NCBI GenBank assembly: GCA_031275395.1
Contig: JAISOU010000004.1
Span: 1 to 25,252 of the forward strand
Length of the DNA stretch: 25,252 nucleotides
DNA from: Helicobacteraceae bacterium
GTDB lineage: Bacteria > Campylobacterota > Campylobacteria > Campylobacterales > SZUA-545
Direction of reading: 5' to 3'
Part shown: positions 1 through 7,655 of the stretch, piece after piece
Numbering within the stretch: the stretch's first letter is position 1
Layout: every line of letters starts with the position of its first letter
Translations under genes and position numbers: made by a program
Notes under the pieces: generated by a model
Told to the model about the DNA's origin: nothing
What the model saw: the letters and a program-made list of their open reading frames with translations, nothing else
Database searches by the model: none

Positions 1-1512
1 ATGCCAGGTTTCATCATCAACACTAACATAAAGGCGTTAAACGCTCAGGTTAACGCGGACGTCGTTCAAAGAGCTTTAAGCTCGTCGCTTGAAAAACTTT
101 CAAGCGGTCTAAGGATCAACAAATCCGCAGACGACGCTTCGGGTATGGCTATAGCCGACAGCCTACGCTCTCAGGCGAACACTCTTAGCCAAGCTATGAG
201 AAACACAAACGACGCTATCAGTATGGTTCAAGTAGCCGATAAAGCTATGGACGAACAGGTCAAGATACTCGACACGATCAAGACCAAAGCCGCTCAAGCC
301 GCTCAAGACACTCAAAACTACGAATCGAGAGCCGCTATTCAAAGAGACGTTATCCGTCTTATCGAACAGTTAGACAATATCGCCTTTCAAACCTCTTATA
401 ACGGATTAAAGATGCTTGCGGGCTCTTTTACGAATAAAGAGTTCCAAGTAGGCGCATACTCTAACGAAACGATTAAACTGGCTATCGGAGCTACTAGCTC
501 GGATAAGATTGGGAGCGTGAGGAAGGAAACGACGACAAATATATCTGCGGCAGCCGCTTCGCAACTGACTTTCACCGTTAATGGCAAAAAGATTGCTCTT
601 GAACACGTTATTATCTCCACAAGCGCCAAAACGGGCATAGGCGCTCTTGCCGAAGCGATCAATAAAAACAGCGATATATTAGGCGGCGTTAGAGCGACTT
701 ATAGCGTGCAAACTACGGGTAGCGCGGAAATTGCCTCTGGAGCGGTTAAAGGTCTTTCTATCAACGGCATTACAATCGGCGACGTTATCGTAACTCAAGC
801 CGATCGCGACGGCGCTCTTCGCAACGCTATCAACAAATATACCACCGAAACTGGCGTCGTGGCAAGTATCGACGAAAACGGGCGCTTAAATCTTACTAGC
901 GCGGACGGAAGGGGGATTAAAGTTCAGACTACTACCTCCGCCGCTAATCTTCAATTAGGTGATACTTCCGCCGGCGTTCAAAACTACGGTCGCCTTACGC
1001 TAACAAGTCTTGGCGCAAACGATATTGTGGTAACAGGCAGTGGTAGTCTTGCAAGCAAGCTCTCGTCAGGCGCCGCTGGTTTGACGGAAAAAACCTTTAA
1101 CCTTCGCGGCGTTCGCGGTATCTTTAACGTAGGCGACATTGAGGCCGCCGGCGGTTTTGCCAATGATGAACTGCGCAACAAAGCGGGCGCTACTCTTACC
1201 GATAACTTCGGCGCTGGCGTTACCACCCGCGAAGGCGCGATGATCGTAATGGATATAGCGGAAAGCGCTATAGGACTATTAGATCGTATTCGCTCCGATA
1301 TTGGCTCGGCTCAACAACAACTCGAAGTAACGCTAAATAACATTAGCGTTACTCAAGTAAACGTTAAAGCGGCTGAAAGCGGAATCAGAGACGTAGATTT
1401 CGGATCGGAAAGCTCAAACTTTAGCAAACAAAGTATTCTGATCCAAAGCGGCAGTTACGCTTTAAGCCAAGCAAACGCCGTTCAACAGAACGTCTTAAGA
1501 TTGCTTCAGTAG
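1..1512 (+). CDS. flaA: Flagellin
   Basis: Structural subunit of the flagellar filament, exported by the flagellar type III system. The N-terminal D0/D1 helices (residues 1-170, starting MPGFIINTNIKALNAQ, with 'SSGLRINKSADDASGMAIA' at 35-53) and the C-terminal D1/D0 helices (about 405-503, with 'DIAESAIGLLDRIRSDIG' and 'QANAVQQNVLRLLQ') are conserved. The middle (about 175-400) is a variable Ser/Thr/Gly-rich insert that would face outward. At 503 residues it is close to Helicobacter flagellins. The segment 'ILDTIKTKAAQAAQD' (89-103) is of the epsilonproteobacterial type, known to escape TLR5. The ATG is the first base of the window, so its promoter and ribosome binding site are not visible. 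FlaA versus FlaB cannot be decided from this sequence. The family call is secure. Confidence 0.96.
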   Translation: MPGFIINTNIKALNAQVNADVVQRALSSSLEKLSSGLRINKSADDASGMAIADSLRSQANTLSQAMRNTNDAISMVQVADKAMDEQVKILDTIKTKAAQAAQDTQNYESRAAIQRDVIRLIEQLDNIAFQTSYNGLKMLAGSFTNKEFQVGAYSNETIKLAIGATSSDKIGSVRKETTTNISAAAASQLTFTVNGKKIALEHVIISTSAKTGIGALAEAINKNSDILGGVRATYSVQTTGSAEIASGAVKGLSINGITIGDVIVTQADRDGALRNAINKYTTETGVVASIDENGRLNLTSADGRGIKVQTTTSAANLQLGDTSAGVQNYGRLTLTSLGANDIVVTGSGSLASKLSSGAAGLTEKTFNLRGVRGIFNVGDIEAAGGFANDELRNKAGATLTDNFGAGVTTREGAMIVMDIAESAIGLLDRIRSDIGSAQQQLEVTLNNISVTQVNVKAAESGIRDVDFGSESSNFSKQSILIQSGSYALSQANAVQQNVLRLLQ

Positions 1513-1518
1513 CCATTC

Positions 1519-1554
1519 CCGTCGTTCTTACGCTGTATCGCGTAAGAACGACGG
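1519..1554 (+). terminator. Strong hairpin after flagellin
   Basis: A perfect 15-bp inverted repeat (1519-1533 with 1540-1554) encloses a 6-base loop, starting 7 bases after the flagellin stop codon. No run of T follows on either strand, so this is not a textbook intrinsic terminator. It may end transcription with a factor or protect the 3' end of the abundant flagellin mRNA. The hairpin itself is certain; its role is inferred. The rest of the gap to 1667 holds only a weak 6-bp inverted repeat (1645-1650 with 1659-1664). Confidence 0.6.
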
Positions 1555-1667
1555 AACTAACTAAAACCAACGTATTCCTTAACTCTACGCATTTTCAATA
1601 AATCCTACAAACGCCGTCATTCTTTCACAATTGCCGCTTATCGCTTCGATCCTCTTAAATCGAATAA

Positions 1668-2237
1668 TTACTCGCCTATTTCGGTTATGGAATCGGCGCA
1701 CCATTTTGCTAGATCGCGATCGTGCGTGATTAGTAAAATGCCCGCGTTATCTAAAAGCGAAACAAGCAGTTTCATCACCTCTAGCTGCGTTAGATTATCC
1801 AGCGCGCTGGTCGGTTCGTCGGCTAAAATCAACTCCGGTTTCATCAGTAGGGCGCGCAAGATCGAAAGGCGCTGCAACTGCCCGCCGCTAAGCTCGTGCG
1901 ACTTGCGATCCAAAAGCGCGTAGTCGATCGAAAGCTGATCGCAAAGAGCCAAAGCGTTATCGAGCGGCGCGACGTCGGCAATTTGATTTTTTATCGCGTA
2001 GGTCGGGTGGAACGAGGTATATGGGTCTTGAAAAATCTGGCTAAAACGCGCCGCGTAGATCATTCCGCTTCGCGGCTCGATATGTCCGGCGATTAACTCT
2101 ATCAGAGAAGTTTTGCCGCTCCCGCTCGGTCCGACGATCGCCGCGATTTCGCCTTTGTCGATCGAGAGATTAAAGTCGTTAAAAAGCGTTTTGCCCTTGT
2201 CGTAGCCGAAGCATAAACGATCGATCTCAAGAACCAT
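1668..2237 (-). CDS. Compact ABC transporter ATP-binding protein (Dpp/Nik-like)
   Basis: Nucleotide-binding subunit of an ABC transporter. Walker A GPSGSGKT is at residues 36-43, the Q-loop 'FQDPYTSFHP' has Gln70, the signature LSGGQ is at 116-120, Walker B 'LILADEP' at 136-142, the D-loop 'SALD' follows and the switch His is His172. 'FQDPYTSFHP' is typical of dipeptide/nickel ATPases of the DppD/DppF/NikD/NikE type. At 189 residues it is much shorter than those (about 250-330): only about 26 residues separate Walker A from the Q-loop glutamine, so part of the usual beta subdomain is missing, and there is no C-terminal extension. All catalytic motifs are intact, so it is not obviously a pseudogene. 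It is last in the aspS operon, overlaps the tautomerase gene by 11 bp, and no permease or binding protein is nearby. The substrate is unknown. Confidence 0.88.
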   Translation of the reverse strand: MVLEIDRLCFGYDKGKTLFNDFNLSIDKGEIAAIVGPSGSGKTSLIELIAGHIEPRSGMIYAARFSQIFQDPYTSFHPTYAIKNQIADVAPLDNALALCDQLSIDYALLDRKSHELSGGQLQRLSILRALLMKPELILADEPTSALDNLTQLEVMKLLVSLLDNAGILLITHDRDLAKWCADSITEIGE

Positions 2238-2439
2238 TTTTGGCGTCCGCCGCGTCCTGATCGCTTAAAATCGTTTCGCCCTTCGCCCAATTTTCCCTTG
2301 AAACCTCGTCAAAAACGACGTTACAATTTTGCTTCGGCTTTTTCGCCACCCGCTCCATCGTTTCGCTGAACTCTTTGGCGATAGAGCGTTTCTGCTCAAT
2401 CGTCAATTTTCCCGCCACGCGAACGCTAATATAGGGCAT
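2227..2439 (-). CDS. 4-oxalocrotonate tautomerase family protein
   Basis: Small tautomerase-superfamily protein of 70 residues. It starts MPYISVRVAG, so Pro2 would become the catalytic N-terminal proline after Met removal, followed by a beta strand, an amphipathic helix ('LTIEQKRSIAKEFSETMERV') and a second strand 'NCNVVFDEVSRENWAKGE'. The 'ENWAKGE' end resembles the 'xNWGxGG' end of related epsilonproteobacterial proteins. The physiological substrate is not known; enzymes of this fold catalyse keto-enol isomerisation. It starts 5 bases after the ppa stop, and its ribosome binding site lies in the end of ppa. It overlaps the ABC gene downstream, so the two are probably translationally coupled. 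Confidence 0.85.
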   Translation of the reverse strand: MPYISVRVAGKLTIEQKRSIAKEFSETMERVAKKPKQNCNVVFDEVSRENWAKGETILSDQDAADAKNGS

Positions 2440-2444
2440 TTGGC

Positions 2445-2966
2445 TTAACCTTTATAGGCTTTGATCGCGGCGTCTAATACGGCGATCGCCTCTTCGAGAG
2501 ATTTGAACTCTTTGACTTTGACCCATTTGCCCGGCTCTAAAATCTTGTAGGTTTCAAAAAAGTTTTTGATCCGTTTAAGCGTGATTTCAGGCAGATCGTC
2601 CAATTTTGCGACGCGATCAAATTGCGGATCGATTTTGCTGTTTGGGACGGCGATGAGCTTTTCGTCCTGCCCGCTTTCGTCCTCCATAACAAGAACGCCG
2701 ATCAGACGGCTTTTAATAACGCTACCGGGCGCTACGGGGTAATCTCCCAACACTAGAATATCCGCCGGATCGCCGTCTTCAGCCAAAGTCGCCGGCACGA
2801 AGCCGTAATTGGCGGGGTAGAAAACCGACGAAAACATCACGCGATCAACGATCACCGCGCCGCTTTCTTTATCAAGCTCGTATTTTATGTTAGAGCCGTA
2901 GGGTATCTCGATAACCGCCGTTACCTTATCGGGGCTTTCGCCCGCGCTTAACTTACTAATATCCAT
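2445..2966 (-). CDS. ppa: Inorganic pyrophosphatase
   Basis: Family I soluble pyrophosphatase, which hydrolyses PPi from aminoacylation, nucleic acid and lipid synthesis. The 173-residue length is usual for bacteria. The substrate-binding region 'IEIPYGSNIKYELDKESGAV' is at about residues 19-38, the 'YPANYGFVPATLAEDGDPADILVLG' block carries the signature D-G-D-P-A-D with its metal-binding Asp residues, and a C-terminal 'PGKWVKV' segment is present. The start has a good ribosome binding site (AGGAGAGG, about 5 bases upstream on the minus strand). It lies 9 bases after adk and 5 before the tautomerase gene, in an aspS-adk-ppa order conserved in Campylobacter. Confidence 0.96.
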   Translation of the reverse strand: MDISKLSAGESPDKVTAVIEIPYGSNIKYELDKESGAVIVDRVMFSSVFYPANYGFVPATLAEDGDPADILVLGDYPVAPGSVIKSRLIGVLVMEDESGQDEKLIAVPNSKIDPQFDRVAKLDDLPEITLKRIKNFFETYKILEPGKWVKVKEFKSLEEAIAVLDAAIKAYKG

Positions 2967-2975
2967 TTGCCTCTC

Positions 2976-3548
2976 CTATAATCTTGATTGAATAAAGTCG
3001 TTTAACTCGCTTACGATCGCCTCTACCGAGCGTTCGCCGTCGATCTTTTTAAGCAGGTTTTTAACGGCGTAAAACTTGCGAATCTCCTCGATCGGCTCTA
3101 GGAAAACTTTCATTCGGTTGTTAAAGACCTCCGCGCCGTCGTCCGCGCCGCGCGATCGTCCAAAAACGCGATCCCTCGCCGTCTGCTCGCTAACCTCGAC
3201 TTCGATCACGGCGGTTAGTTTTACGTTTTTTTCGTTTTTCAAAATACCGTCTAGCGCCCGCATCTGATCGACGCTGCGCGGATAGCCGTCGATAATTACC
3301 GCGTCTTTATCGCACTCTTTGATCGCGCCGACAATCGTATTGACCACGATCTCTAACGGAACTAGATTGCCCTTGCTCACAAAACCGTCGATCGCCTTGC
3401 CGCGATCGCTACCGCTTGCGACTTCCGCGCGAAGCAGATCGCCCGTGCTGTAATGCGCGATCTTTTCGGGGCTATTTTTTGCTACGCCGTCCGCGTCGGT
3501 CGTTTTGCCGCTACCGGGCGCTCCGATTACCAAAAATAACTTTTTCAT
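2976..3548 (-). CDS. adk: Adenylate kinase
   Basis: Interconverts ATP + AMP and 2 ADP. With the start chosen here the protein is 190 residues and begins [17 protein letters not shown] (P-loop at 9-16), followed by '[10 protein letters not shown]' and '[12 protein letters not shown]' (AMP binding) and the short lid '[18 protein letters not shown]'. The short, zinc-less lid is the form seen in Campylobacter and Helicobacter. The open frame extends upstream to 3599, but that would add 17 unconserved residues and overlap aspS. The ATG at 3546-3548 has an AGGAG 7-8 bases upstream and leaves a 19-base gap after aspS, so I prefer it. It is the middle gene of aspS-adk-ppa. Confidence 0.95.
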   Translation of the reverse strand: MKKLFLVIGAPGSGKTTDADGVAKNSPEKIAHYSTGDLLRAEVASGSDRGKAIDGFVSKGNLVPLEIVVNTIVGAIKECDKDAVIIDGYPRSVDQMRALDGILKNEKNVKLTAVIEVEVSEQTARDRVFGRSRGADDGAEVFNNRMKVFLEPIEEIRKFYAVKNLLKKIDGERSVEAIVSELNDFIQSRL

Positions 3549-3567
3549 CTCAACTCTCCTTTGCGTC

Positions 3568-5313
3568 TTATTTCGCGTTCTTTCTGATACGCAAACCAAG
3601 CTCGTTTAACTGCGCCTCTTCCGCCTCCGCGGGCGCGGCGCTCGTCAAGCACTGGGCGCGCTGCGTTTTTGGAAAGGCGATCACGTCGCGGATACTTTCC
3701 GCGCCGCTCATAAGCATAATCAGCCGATCAAGCCCCAAAGCGAATCCGCCGTGCGGCGGCGCGCCAAACTTCAAAGCGTCCAACAGGAAACCAAACTTGG
3801 AGCGTTGTTCTTCGGGCGATATGTTTAGTATCCCAAAAACCTCCTGCTGTAGCTCCTCTTCGTGAATACGAACGCTCCCGCCGCCGATCTCAAAGCCGTT
3901 TAGCACAACGTCGTAGGCGATCGATTCGATCTCCTCGATTTGCGCTTTTAACTCTTTTGGGCGCGTAAAAGGGTGATGTAGCGCCGCGATCTTGCCGTCT
4001 TCGCCGCGCTCGAACATCGGAAAATCGACCACCCACAAGAAGCGAAACGCCTTCGGATCGGCTAAGTTTAGCGTTTTTGCCAGCTCGCAACGTAGCCGCC
4101 CCATATAATCCAGCACGGTTTTTTTATCTCCCGCGCCAAAAAAGATCAGATCGCCCTCCTTCGCGCCCGTTCTTGCGACGATCGCCTTTTGTTCCCCGTC
4201 GCTCAAAAACTTGACAATCGGCCCTTGTAAAACGCCCTCTTTAAGTTTGATCCACGCTAAACCCTTCGCGCCAAACTTCGCTACAAAATCGGTTAGCGCG
4301 TCGATCTCTTTGCGGCTAAGCCGTTCGCCGTTTTCCACGCGCAGGGCTTTGATCCTGTTGCGCTTTGGCTCTTTGGCGATCTCGGCAAACACCTTTAAGC
4401 CCGTATTTTCAAGCAGATCGATAACGTCCGTCATAGGCAGATCGTAACGCAGATCGGGCTTATCCGATCCGTAAATCTCCGTCGCGTCGCGGTAGCTCAT
4501 TCGCTCGAACGGGATTTTTATATCGATCGCGGCGGCTTTGAAAGCGGCTTGCAACAGCTTTTCGGCGACGCTCATTATCTCGTTTTCATCGCAAAAACTC
4601 GCCTCAACATCTACTTGCGTAAATTCAGGTTGCCGATCGGCGCGTAGATCCTCGTCCCGAAAACAGCGAGCGATCTGAAAATAACGGTCAAACCCCGCAA
4701 CCATCAAAAGTTGCTTAAAAAGCTGCGGCGATTGCGGCAGAGCGTAAAACTCGCCCGTATGCACGCGGCTTGGCACGAGATAATCCCTTGCGCCTTCGGG
4801 AGTGGGGCGCGTGAGAATCGGCGTTTCAATCTCCATAAAACCCTGCTCTTGCAGATTGACTCTCATTGCGTGGCTAACCTTTGATCGCAGCTCAAAATTC
4901 GCCTGTAGTTTTGGATTGCGCAGATCGAGATAGCGGTATTTTAAGCGCGTTTCTTCGGCGACTTTTGGATCGCCTATCGCAAAAGGGGGCGTGGCGCTCT
5001 TGTTGGCGATCGTAAGAGTTTCTATAATCGCTTCGATCTCGCCCGTTTTCAAACGCGGATTGACCAGCCCTTCGCCGCGTAGGCGAACCTTGCCGATCGC
5101 AATTAACGCGAATTCGCTTTTTACCGCGCTTGCGATCTCGTGCGCCGATTTGCTATCGGCGGGATCGCAGACAAGCTGAATCGTTCCCGATTTATCGCGC
5201 AGATCGATAAAAATAACTCCGCCGTGATCGCGCAGACTATCCGCCCAGCCCGCAAGCGTAACGGTTTTGCCGATATCCTCTCGGCTTAATTGCGTCGCGT
5301 AATAGGTTCTCAA
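3568..5313 (-). CDS. aspS: Aspartyl-tRNA synthetase, probably non-discriminating
   Basis: Class IIb synthetase of the bacterial type, 581 residues. It has an N-terminal OB-fold anticodon domain (1-100), a catalytic core with motif 2 around residues 217-240 ('[20 protein letters not shown]'), an inserted GAD domain in the middle, and motif 3 '[12 protein letters not shown]' near the C terminus. The anticodon domain has His30 in '[14 protein letters not shown]'; discriminating enzymes such as that of E. coli usually have Leu there. His at this position marks non-discriminating enzymes that also charge tRNA-Asn, with GatCAB then amidating Asp to Asn. The start is TTG (5311-5313), matching the family N terminus 'MRTYY', with an AGGAAAGAG upstream. 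First gene of the operon. Confidence 0.96.
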   Translation of the reverse strand: MRTYYATQLSREDIGKTVTLAGWADSLRDHGGVIFIDLRDKSGTIQLVCDPADSKSAHEIASAVKSEFALIAIGKVRLRGEGLVNPRLKTGEIEAIIETLTIANKSATPPFAIGDPKVAEETRLKYRYLDLRNPKLQANFELRSKVSHAMRVNLQEQGFMEIETPILTRPTPEGARDYLVPSRVHTGEFYALPQSPQLFKQLLMVAGFDRYFQIARCFRDEDLRADRQPEFTQVDVEASFCDENEIMSVAEKLLQAAFKAAAIDIKIPFERMSYRDATEIYGSDKPDLRYDLPMTDVIDLLENTGLKVFAEIAKEPKRNRIKALRVENGERLSRKEIDALTDFVAKFGAKGLAWIKLKEGVLQGPIVKFLSDGEQKAIVARTGAKEGDLIFFGAGDKKTVLDYMGRLRCELAKTLNLADPKAFRFLWVVDFPMFERGEDGKIAALHHPFTRPKELKAQIEEIESIAYDVVLNGFEIGGGSVRIHEEELQQEVFGILNISPEEQRSKFGFLLDALKFGAPPHGGFALGLDRLIMLMSGAESIRDVIAFPKTQRAQCLTSAAPAEAEEAQLNELGLRIRKNAK

Positions 5314-5345
5314 ATACTCTTTCCTAAGCCCAAAATAACGAGCGG

Positions 5346-5351
5346 ATTTTA
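5346..5351 (-). promoter_or_regulatory. Candidate -10 of the aspS operon
   Basis: On the minus strand TAAAAT lies 32 bases upstream of the TTG start of aspS, in the only gap available for an operon promoter. No convincing -35 hexamer is present, which is common in this phylum. Tentative. Confidence 0.35.
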
Positions 5352-5405
5352 GCCAACCTTAACTTCCAAGCGATCGAAACGCAATCAAAACTAACTCAAT
5401 ACGCG

Positions 5406-6455
5406 GTGAAGTATAATGCGTCGGTAATTTTTATACATGATGGCGCTATGCGAAGGCAAAGGTTAAAGTTCAGGGGAAACGCGCGCGATTTTTTCAAAGT
5501 GTGGATCGTAAACTTGCTCCTAACGACTATTACGTTTGGGCTTTACTCCCCTTGGGCAAAGGTTCGAAACAATCAATACCTCTACGGTAACGCCTATCTA
5601 GGCGATCATAGCTTTGAATATACCGCTAACGCGTTTAGAATCTTGATCGGCAGGCTGATCGTAGTTGGCGGCTATATAATGTTTTTCGTATGCGCCAACA
5701 TTGGATACTTGGAGGTTGCGGCGCTTATTGCGGCGGTTTTTATAGCGCTAATTCCGTTTTTTATCAGGCAGTCCGTCGCCTTTAAGCGGCGATATACCCG
5801 CTTTCGCGGCGTTAGTTTCAAACATACCGCTTCGGCGTTAAGCTACTATAAAGCGACGCTTCCGATGTTGATTCTTTTTGCTATATACGCGGCTTTTATA
5901 CTTGGGGCTTTTTGGTCAATGTCAATATTCGGTAATTTATTATTAATGTCGCGCTATTTTTTGGACGATGTTGTTTGGGTATATTTGCCGCATATTATAT
6001 ACGTCGTCGTCGTCGCGCTTTTAATTCCCTACGTTTTCGCCTCGATTAAACGGCTAATTATCGGCAAAACAAGCTACGGTCATACGCCGATTGAATATAA
6101 TTTGAAAACTAGCTCCGTATATCTTGTCTTTTTCAAATACTCTTTGATCGTTCTCGCGTTTATCGTTATTCCGCTGATCGTAATCCACCTATTTTATGGA
6201 AACGATTATCTTGAGCGCGTTCCGACTCCGCTTATTACTCTTTATTTTACCTCGATGTTCGTATTTTACGCGGCAAAAGGCGCGTTTGACGCTTGGATCG
6301 GCAGGGTTGATTTTAACAACTGCTCGATCGGCGGTTTTAAGACCTTTTGCGAATATAGGGTTGGAGAGCTTGTCAAGATCTATATCGTTAATTTTTTTTG
6401 CTCTATTTTTCTCTTGCGGTCTATTATACCCTTGGGCAAAGGTTCGCGTTCTTAA
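5406..6455 (+). CDS. DUF898 (YjgN-like) membrane protein, frame broken near the 3' end
   Basis: Multi-pass inner-membrane protein of the DUF898/YjgN family, function unknown. The hallmark 'FGLYSPWAKVRNNQYLYGNAYL' followed by 'HSFEYTANA' sits after the first membrane segment, and several hydrophobic segments follow. The family's repeated 'LYPWAKVR' should recur near the C terminus. In this frame the end reads 'IIPLGKGSRS', but the +1 frame gives 'LLYPWAKVRVLKYKLENVG', so the frame shifts at the T8 run 6392-6399; T7 would restore 'VNFFALFFSCGLLYPWAKVR'. This is a real mutation, a slippage site or a sequencing error. The GTG at 5406 overlaps a TATAAT (5412-5417) and has no ribosome binding site, so the ATG at 5448 ('MRRQRLKFRGNARDFF'), which fits the family N terminus, is the likelier start. 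It lies just upstream of an M48 protease gene. Confidence 0.8.
   Translation: MKYNASVIFIHDGAMRRQRLKFRGNARDFFKVWIVNLLLTTITFGLYSPWAKVRNNQYLYGNAYLGDHSFEYTANAFRILIGRLIVVGGYIMFFVCANIGYLEVAALIAAVFIALIPFFIRQSVAFKRRYTRFRGVSFKHTASALSYYKATLPMLILFAIYAAFILGAFWSMSIFGNLLLMSRYFLDDVVWVYLPHIIYVVVVALLIPYVFASIKRLIIGKTSYGHTPIEYNLKTSSVYLVFFKYSLIVLAFIVIPLIVIHLFYGNDYLERVPTPLITLYFTSMFVFYAAKGAFDAWIGRVDFNNCSIGGFKTFCEYRVGELVKIYIVNFFCSIFLLRSIIPLGKGSRS
5412..5417 (+). promoter_or_regulatory. Candidate -10 for the DUF898-M48 pair
   Basis: A perfect TATAAT lies 30 bases before the ATG at 5448. If used, transcription would begin downstream of the GTG at 5406 and exclude it as a start. No clear -35. Confidence 0.4.
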
Positions 6456-6582
6456 ATATAAGTTAGAAAACGTCGGTTTTGAAAACTTAGATCTAGACGA
6501 CTTTACGGGCGAAATCGAACGTCAAAAAGGGGCGCTTGGCGAAGAAACGGCAGACTTTTTCGACTTGGATATAGGGTTTTGA
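6400..6582 (+). pseudogene. Displaced C-terminal part of the DUF898 gene
   Basis: This continues the DUF898 protein in the +1 frame after the T8 run. It reads 'ALFFSCGLLYPWAKVRVLKYKLENVGFENLDLDDF' and then an acidic cytoplasmic tail ending 'DFFDLDIGF'. The 'YPWAKVR' motif repeats the one near the N terminus of the same protein, so this is not an independent gene. Its TGA stop overlaps the TTG start of the M48 gene (TTGA at 6579-6582), the arrangement expected if this frame is the natural end of the upstream gene and the two are translationally coupled. Confidence 0.75.
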
Positions 6583-7553
6583 CGCAACAGAGGTTTAAGG
6601 CGTTTTATTTTGACGGCAGATCGTCGAAACCGCAAGAGGTTACGCTGGTTTTATTAGACGATTGCGTTTGGATTCAAGAGATAAACGTTACATACCCGCT
6701 AAAGACGATCGAGGTCGGCGCAAAATTAAAAGATACGCCGCAAAGCGTTTCTTTTACGGACGGTTCTTATTGTACGCTTTTAGCCTCCGATTTTTTCTCG
6801 CCGCCTAACGACGGAATCAATCGTTTTGCCTTCAAACTAGAATCTAAAACGCGTTACTCCGTTTTTGCTATTTTATTTATCGCGCTCTTGACGGCGTTTT
6901 CGCTTACTTTCGGCTCTACGCTCGCGGCGAACGCGATAGCCAATGCGCTACCTCAAAGCGCGATCGACGCGATTAGCCAAAGCGCGTTGTCCATATTGGA
7001 TAACAATTATCTTTCGCCTTCCAAGCTAAGCGAAGAAAAACAAGAGGCGATCAAACGGAGCTTTGCGCAAATTAACGACGACAAATGTTGCGCGCTTCGT
7101 TTTCGCCAATCGAATACGCTTGGCGCAAACGCTTTCGCTCTGCCAAACGGCGATATTATTTTATTGGACGATCTGGTCTATCTTGAAGAAGACGAACAGA
7201 TGCGCGGTATTCTGGCGATATTGGCGCACGAAAAAGCGCATATTAAACTTAAACACGGGCTTAAAAACATTATCAAAGTTTCTATCTCGTCGGCGATCGT
7301 AGGCTATTTGATCGGCGATTTTTCAGGGCTTGCCGCAGGCGGCGCGACGGCTATTATAGACGCGGGCTACTCGCGCGAATACGAAGAGGAGGCGGACGCT
7401 TACGCTATCGAGAAAATGCGCGAGCTTGGCGTTTCGACGCGTTATGCGGCGGATATATTTGAAAAGCTGCGCCTAAAAACGGGCGACGATTACTCTTTGT
7501 TGGATTCTCACCCGTTGATGGACGAGCGCATTAAGCGTTTCAGGGAAAATTAA
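6579..7553 (+). CDS. M48-family membrane metalloprotease
   Basis: Zinc metallopeptidase of the M48 (Ste24/HtpX) clan, 324 residues. The zinc motif HExxH is 'HEKAH' at 217-221, in 'LAILAHEKAHIKLKHG'. The third ligand is probably Glu269 in 'REYEEEADAYAIEKM', the usual ExxxD arrangement. A beta-rich N-terminal region (1-90) precedes one clear membrane segment (about 94-115), and a second hydrophobic stretch (235-260) follows the active site. The C terminus 'LLDSHPLMDERIKRF' carries the 'SHPxxxERI' motif typical of M48 proteins. The start is TTG, overlapping the stop of the DUF898 reading by 4 bp. DUF898 and M48 genes often occur side by side, so they may work together in membrane protein quality control; that role is inferred. 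Confidence 0.9.
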   Translation: MTQQRFKAFYFDGRSSKPQEVTLVLLDDCVWIQEINVTYPLKTIEVGAKLKDTPQSVSFTDGSYCTLLASDFFSPPNDGINRFAFKLESKTRYSVFAILFIALLTAFSLTFGSTLAANAIANALPQSAIDAISQSALSILDNNYLSPSKLSEEKQEAIKRSFAQINDDKCCALRFRQSNTLGANAFALPNGDIILLDDLVYLEEDEQMRGILAILAHEKAHIKLKHGLKNIIKVSISSAIVGYLIGDFSGLAAGGATAIIDAGYSREYEEEADAYAIEKMRELGVSTRYAADIFEKLRLKTGDDYSLLDSHPLMDERIKRFREN

Positions 7554-7625
7554 GGCGAAATAAAGACCGCCTCTATAGTTCGGCTAGCTAGATCGCTTTG
7601 CCGCAAGCGCCTTCCGATTTTATAA

Positions 7626-7651
7626 AGGCGAAGAGCGAAAGCCCTTCGCCT
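7626..7651 (-). terminator. Possible terminator after superoxide reductase
   Basis: An 8-bp perfect stem (7626-7633 with 7644-7651) and a 10-base loop lie 4 bases after the SOR stop on the minus strand, followed in that direction by the T/A-rich TTATAAAAT. It could serve the minus-strand gene; the U tract is short. Confidence 0.45.
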
Positions 7652-7655
7652 ATAG

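Noticed and set aside
3416-3865. Plus-strand 149-codon frame over adk and aspS
   Set aside because: Antisense to two conserved genes, low-complexity translation.
6196-6582. 128-codon ORF taken as an independent gene
   Set aside because: Only its end (after 6400) is protein-like and it continues the DUF898 family motif; the first part is an out-of-frame reading of the same gene.
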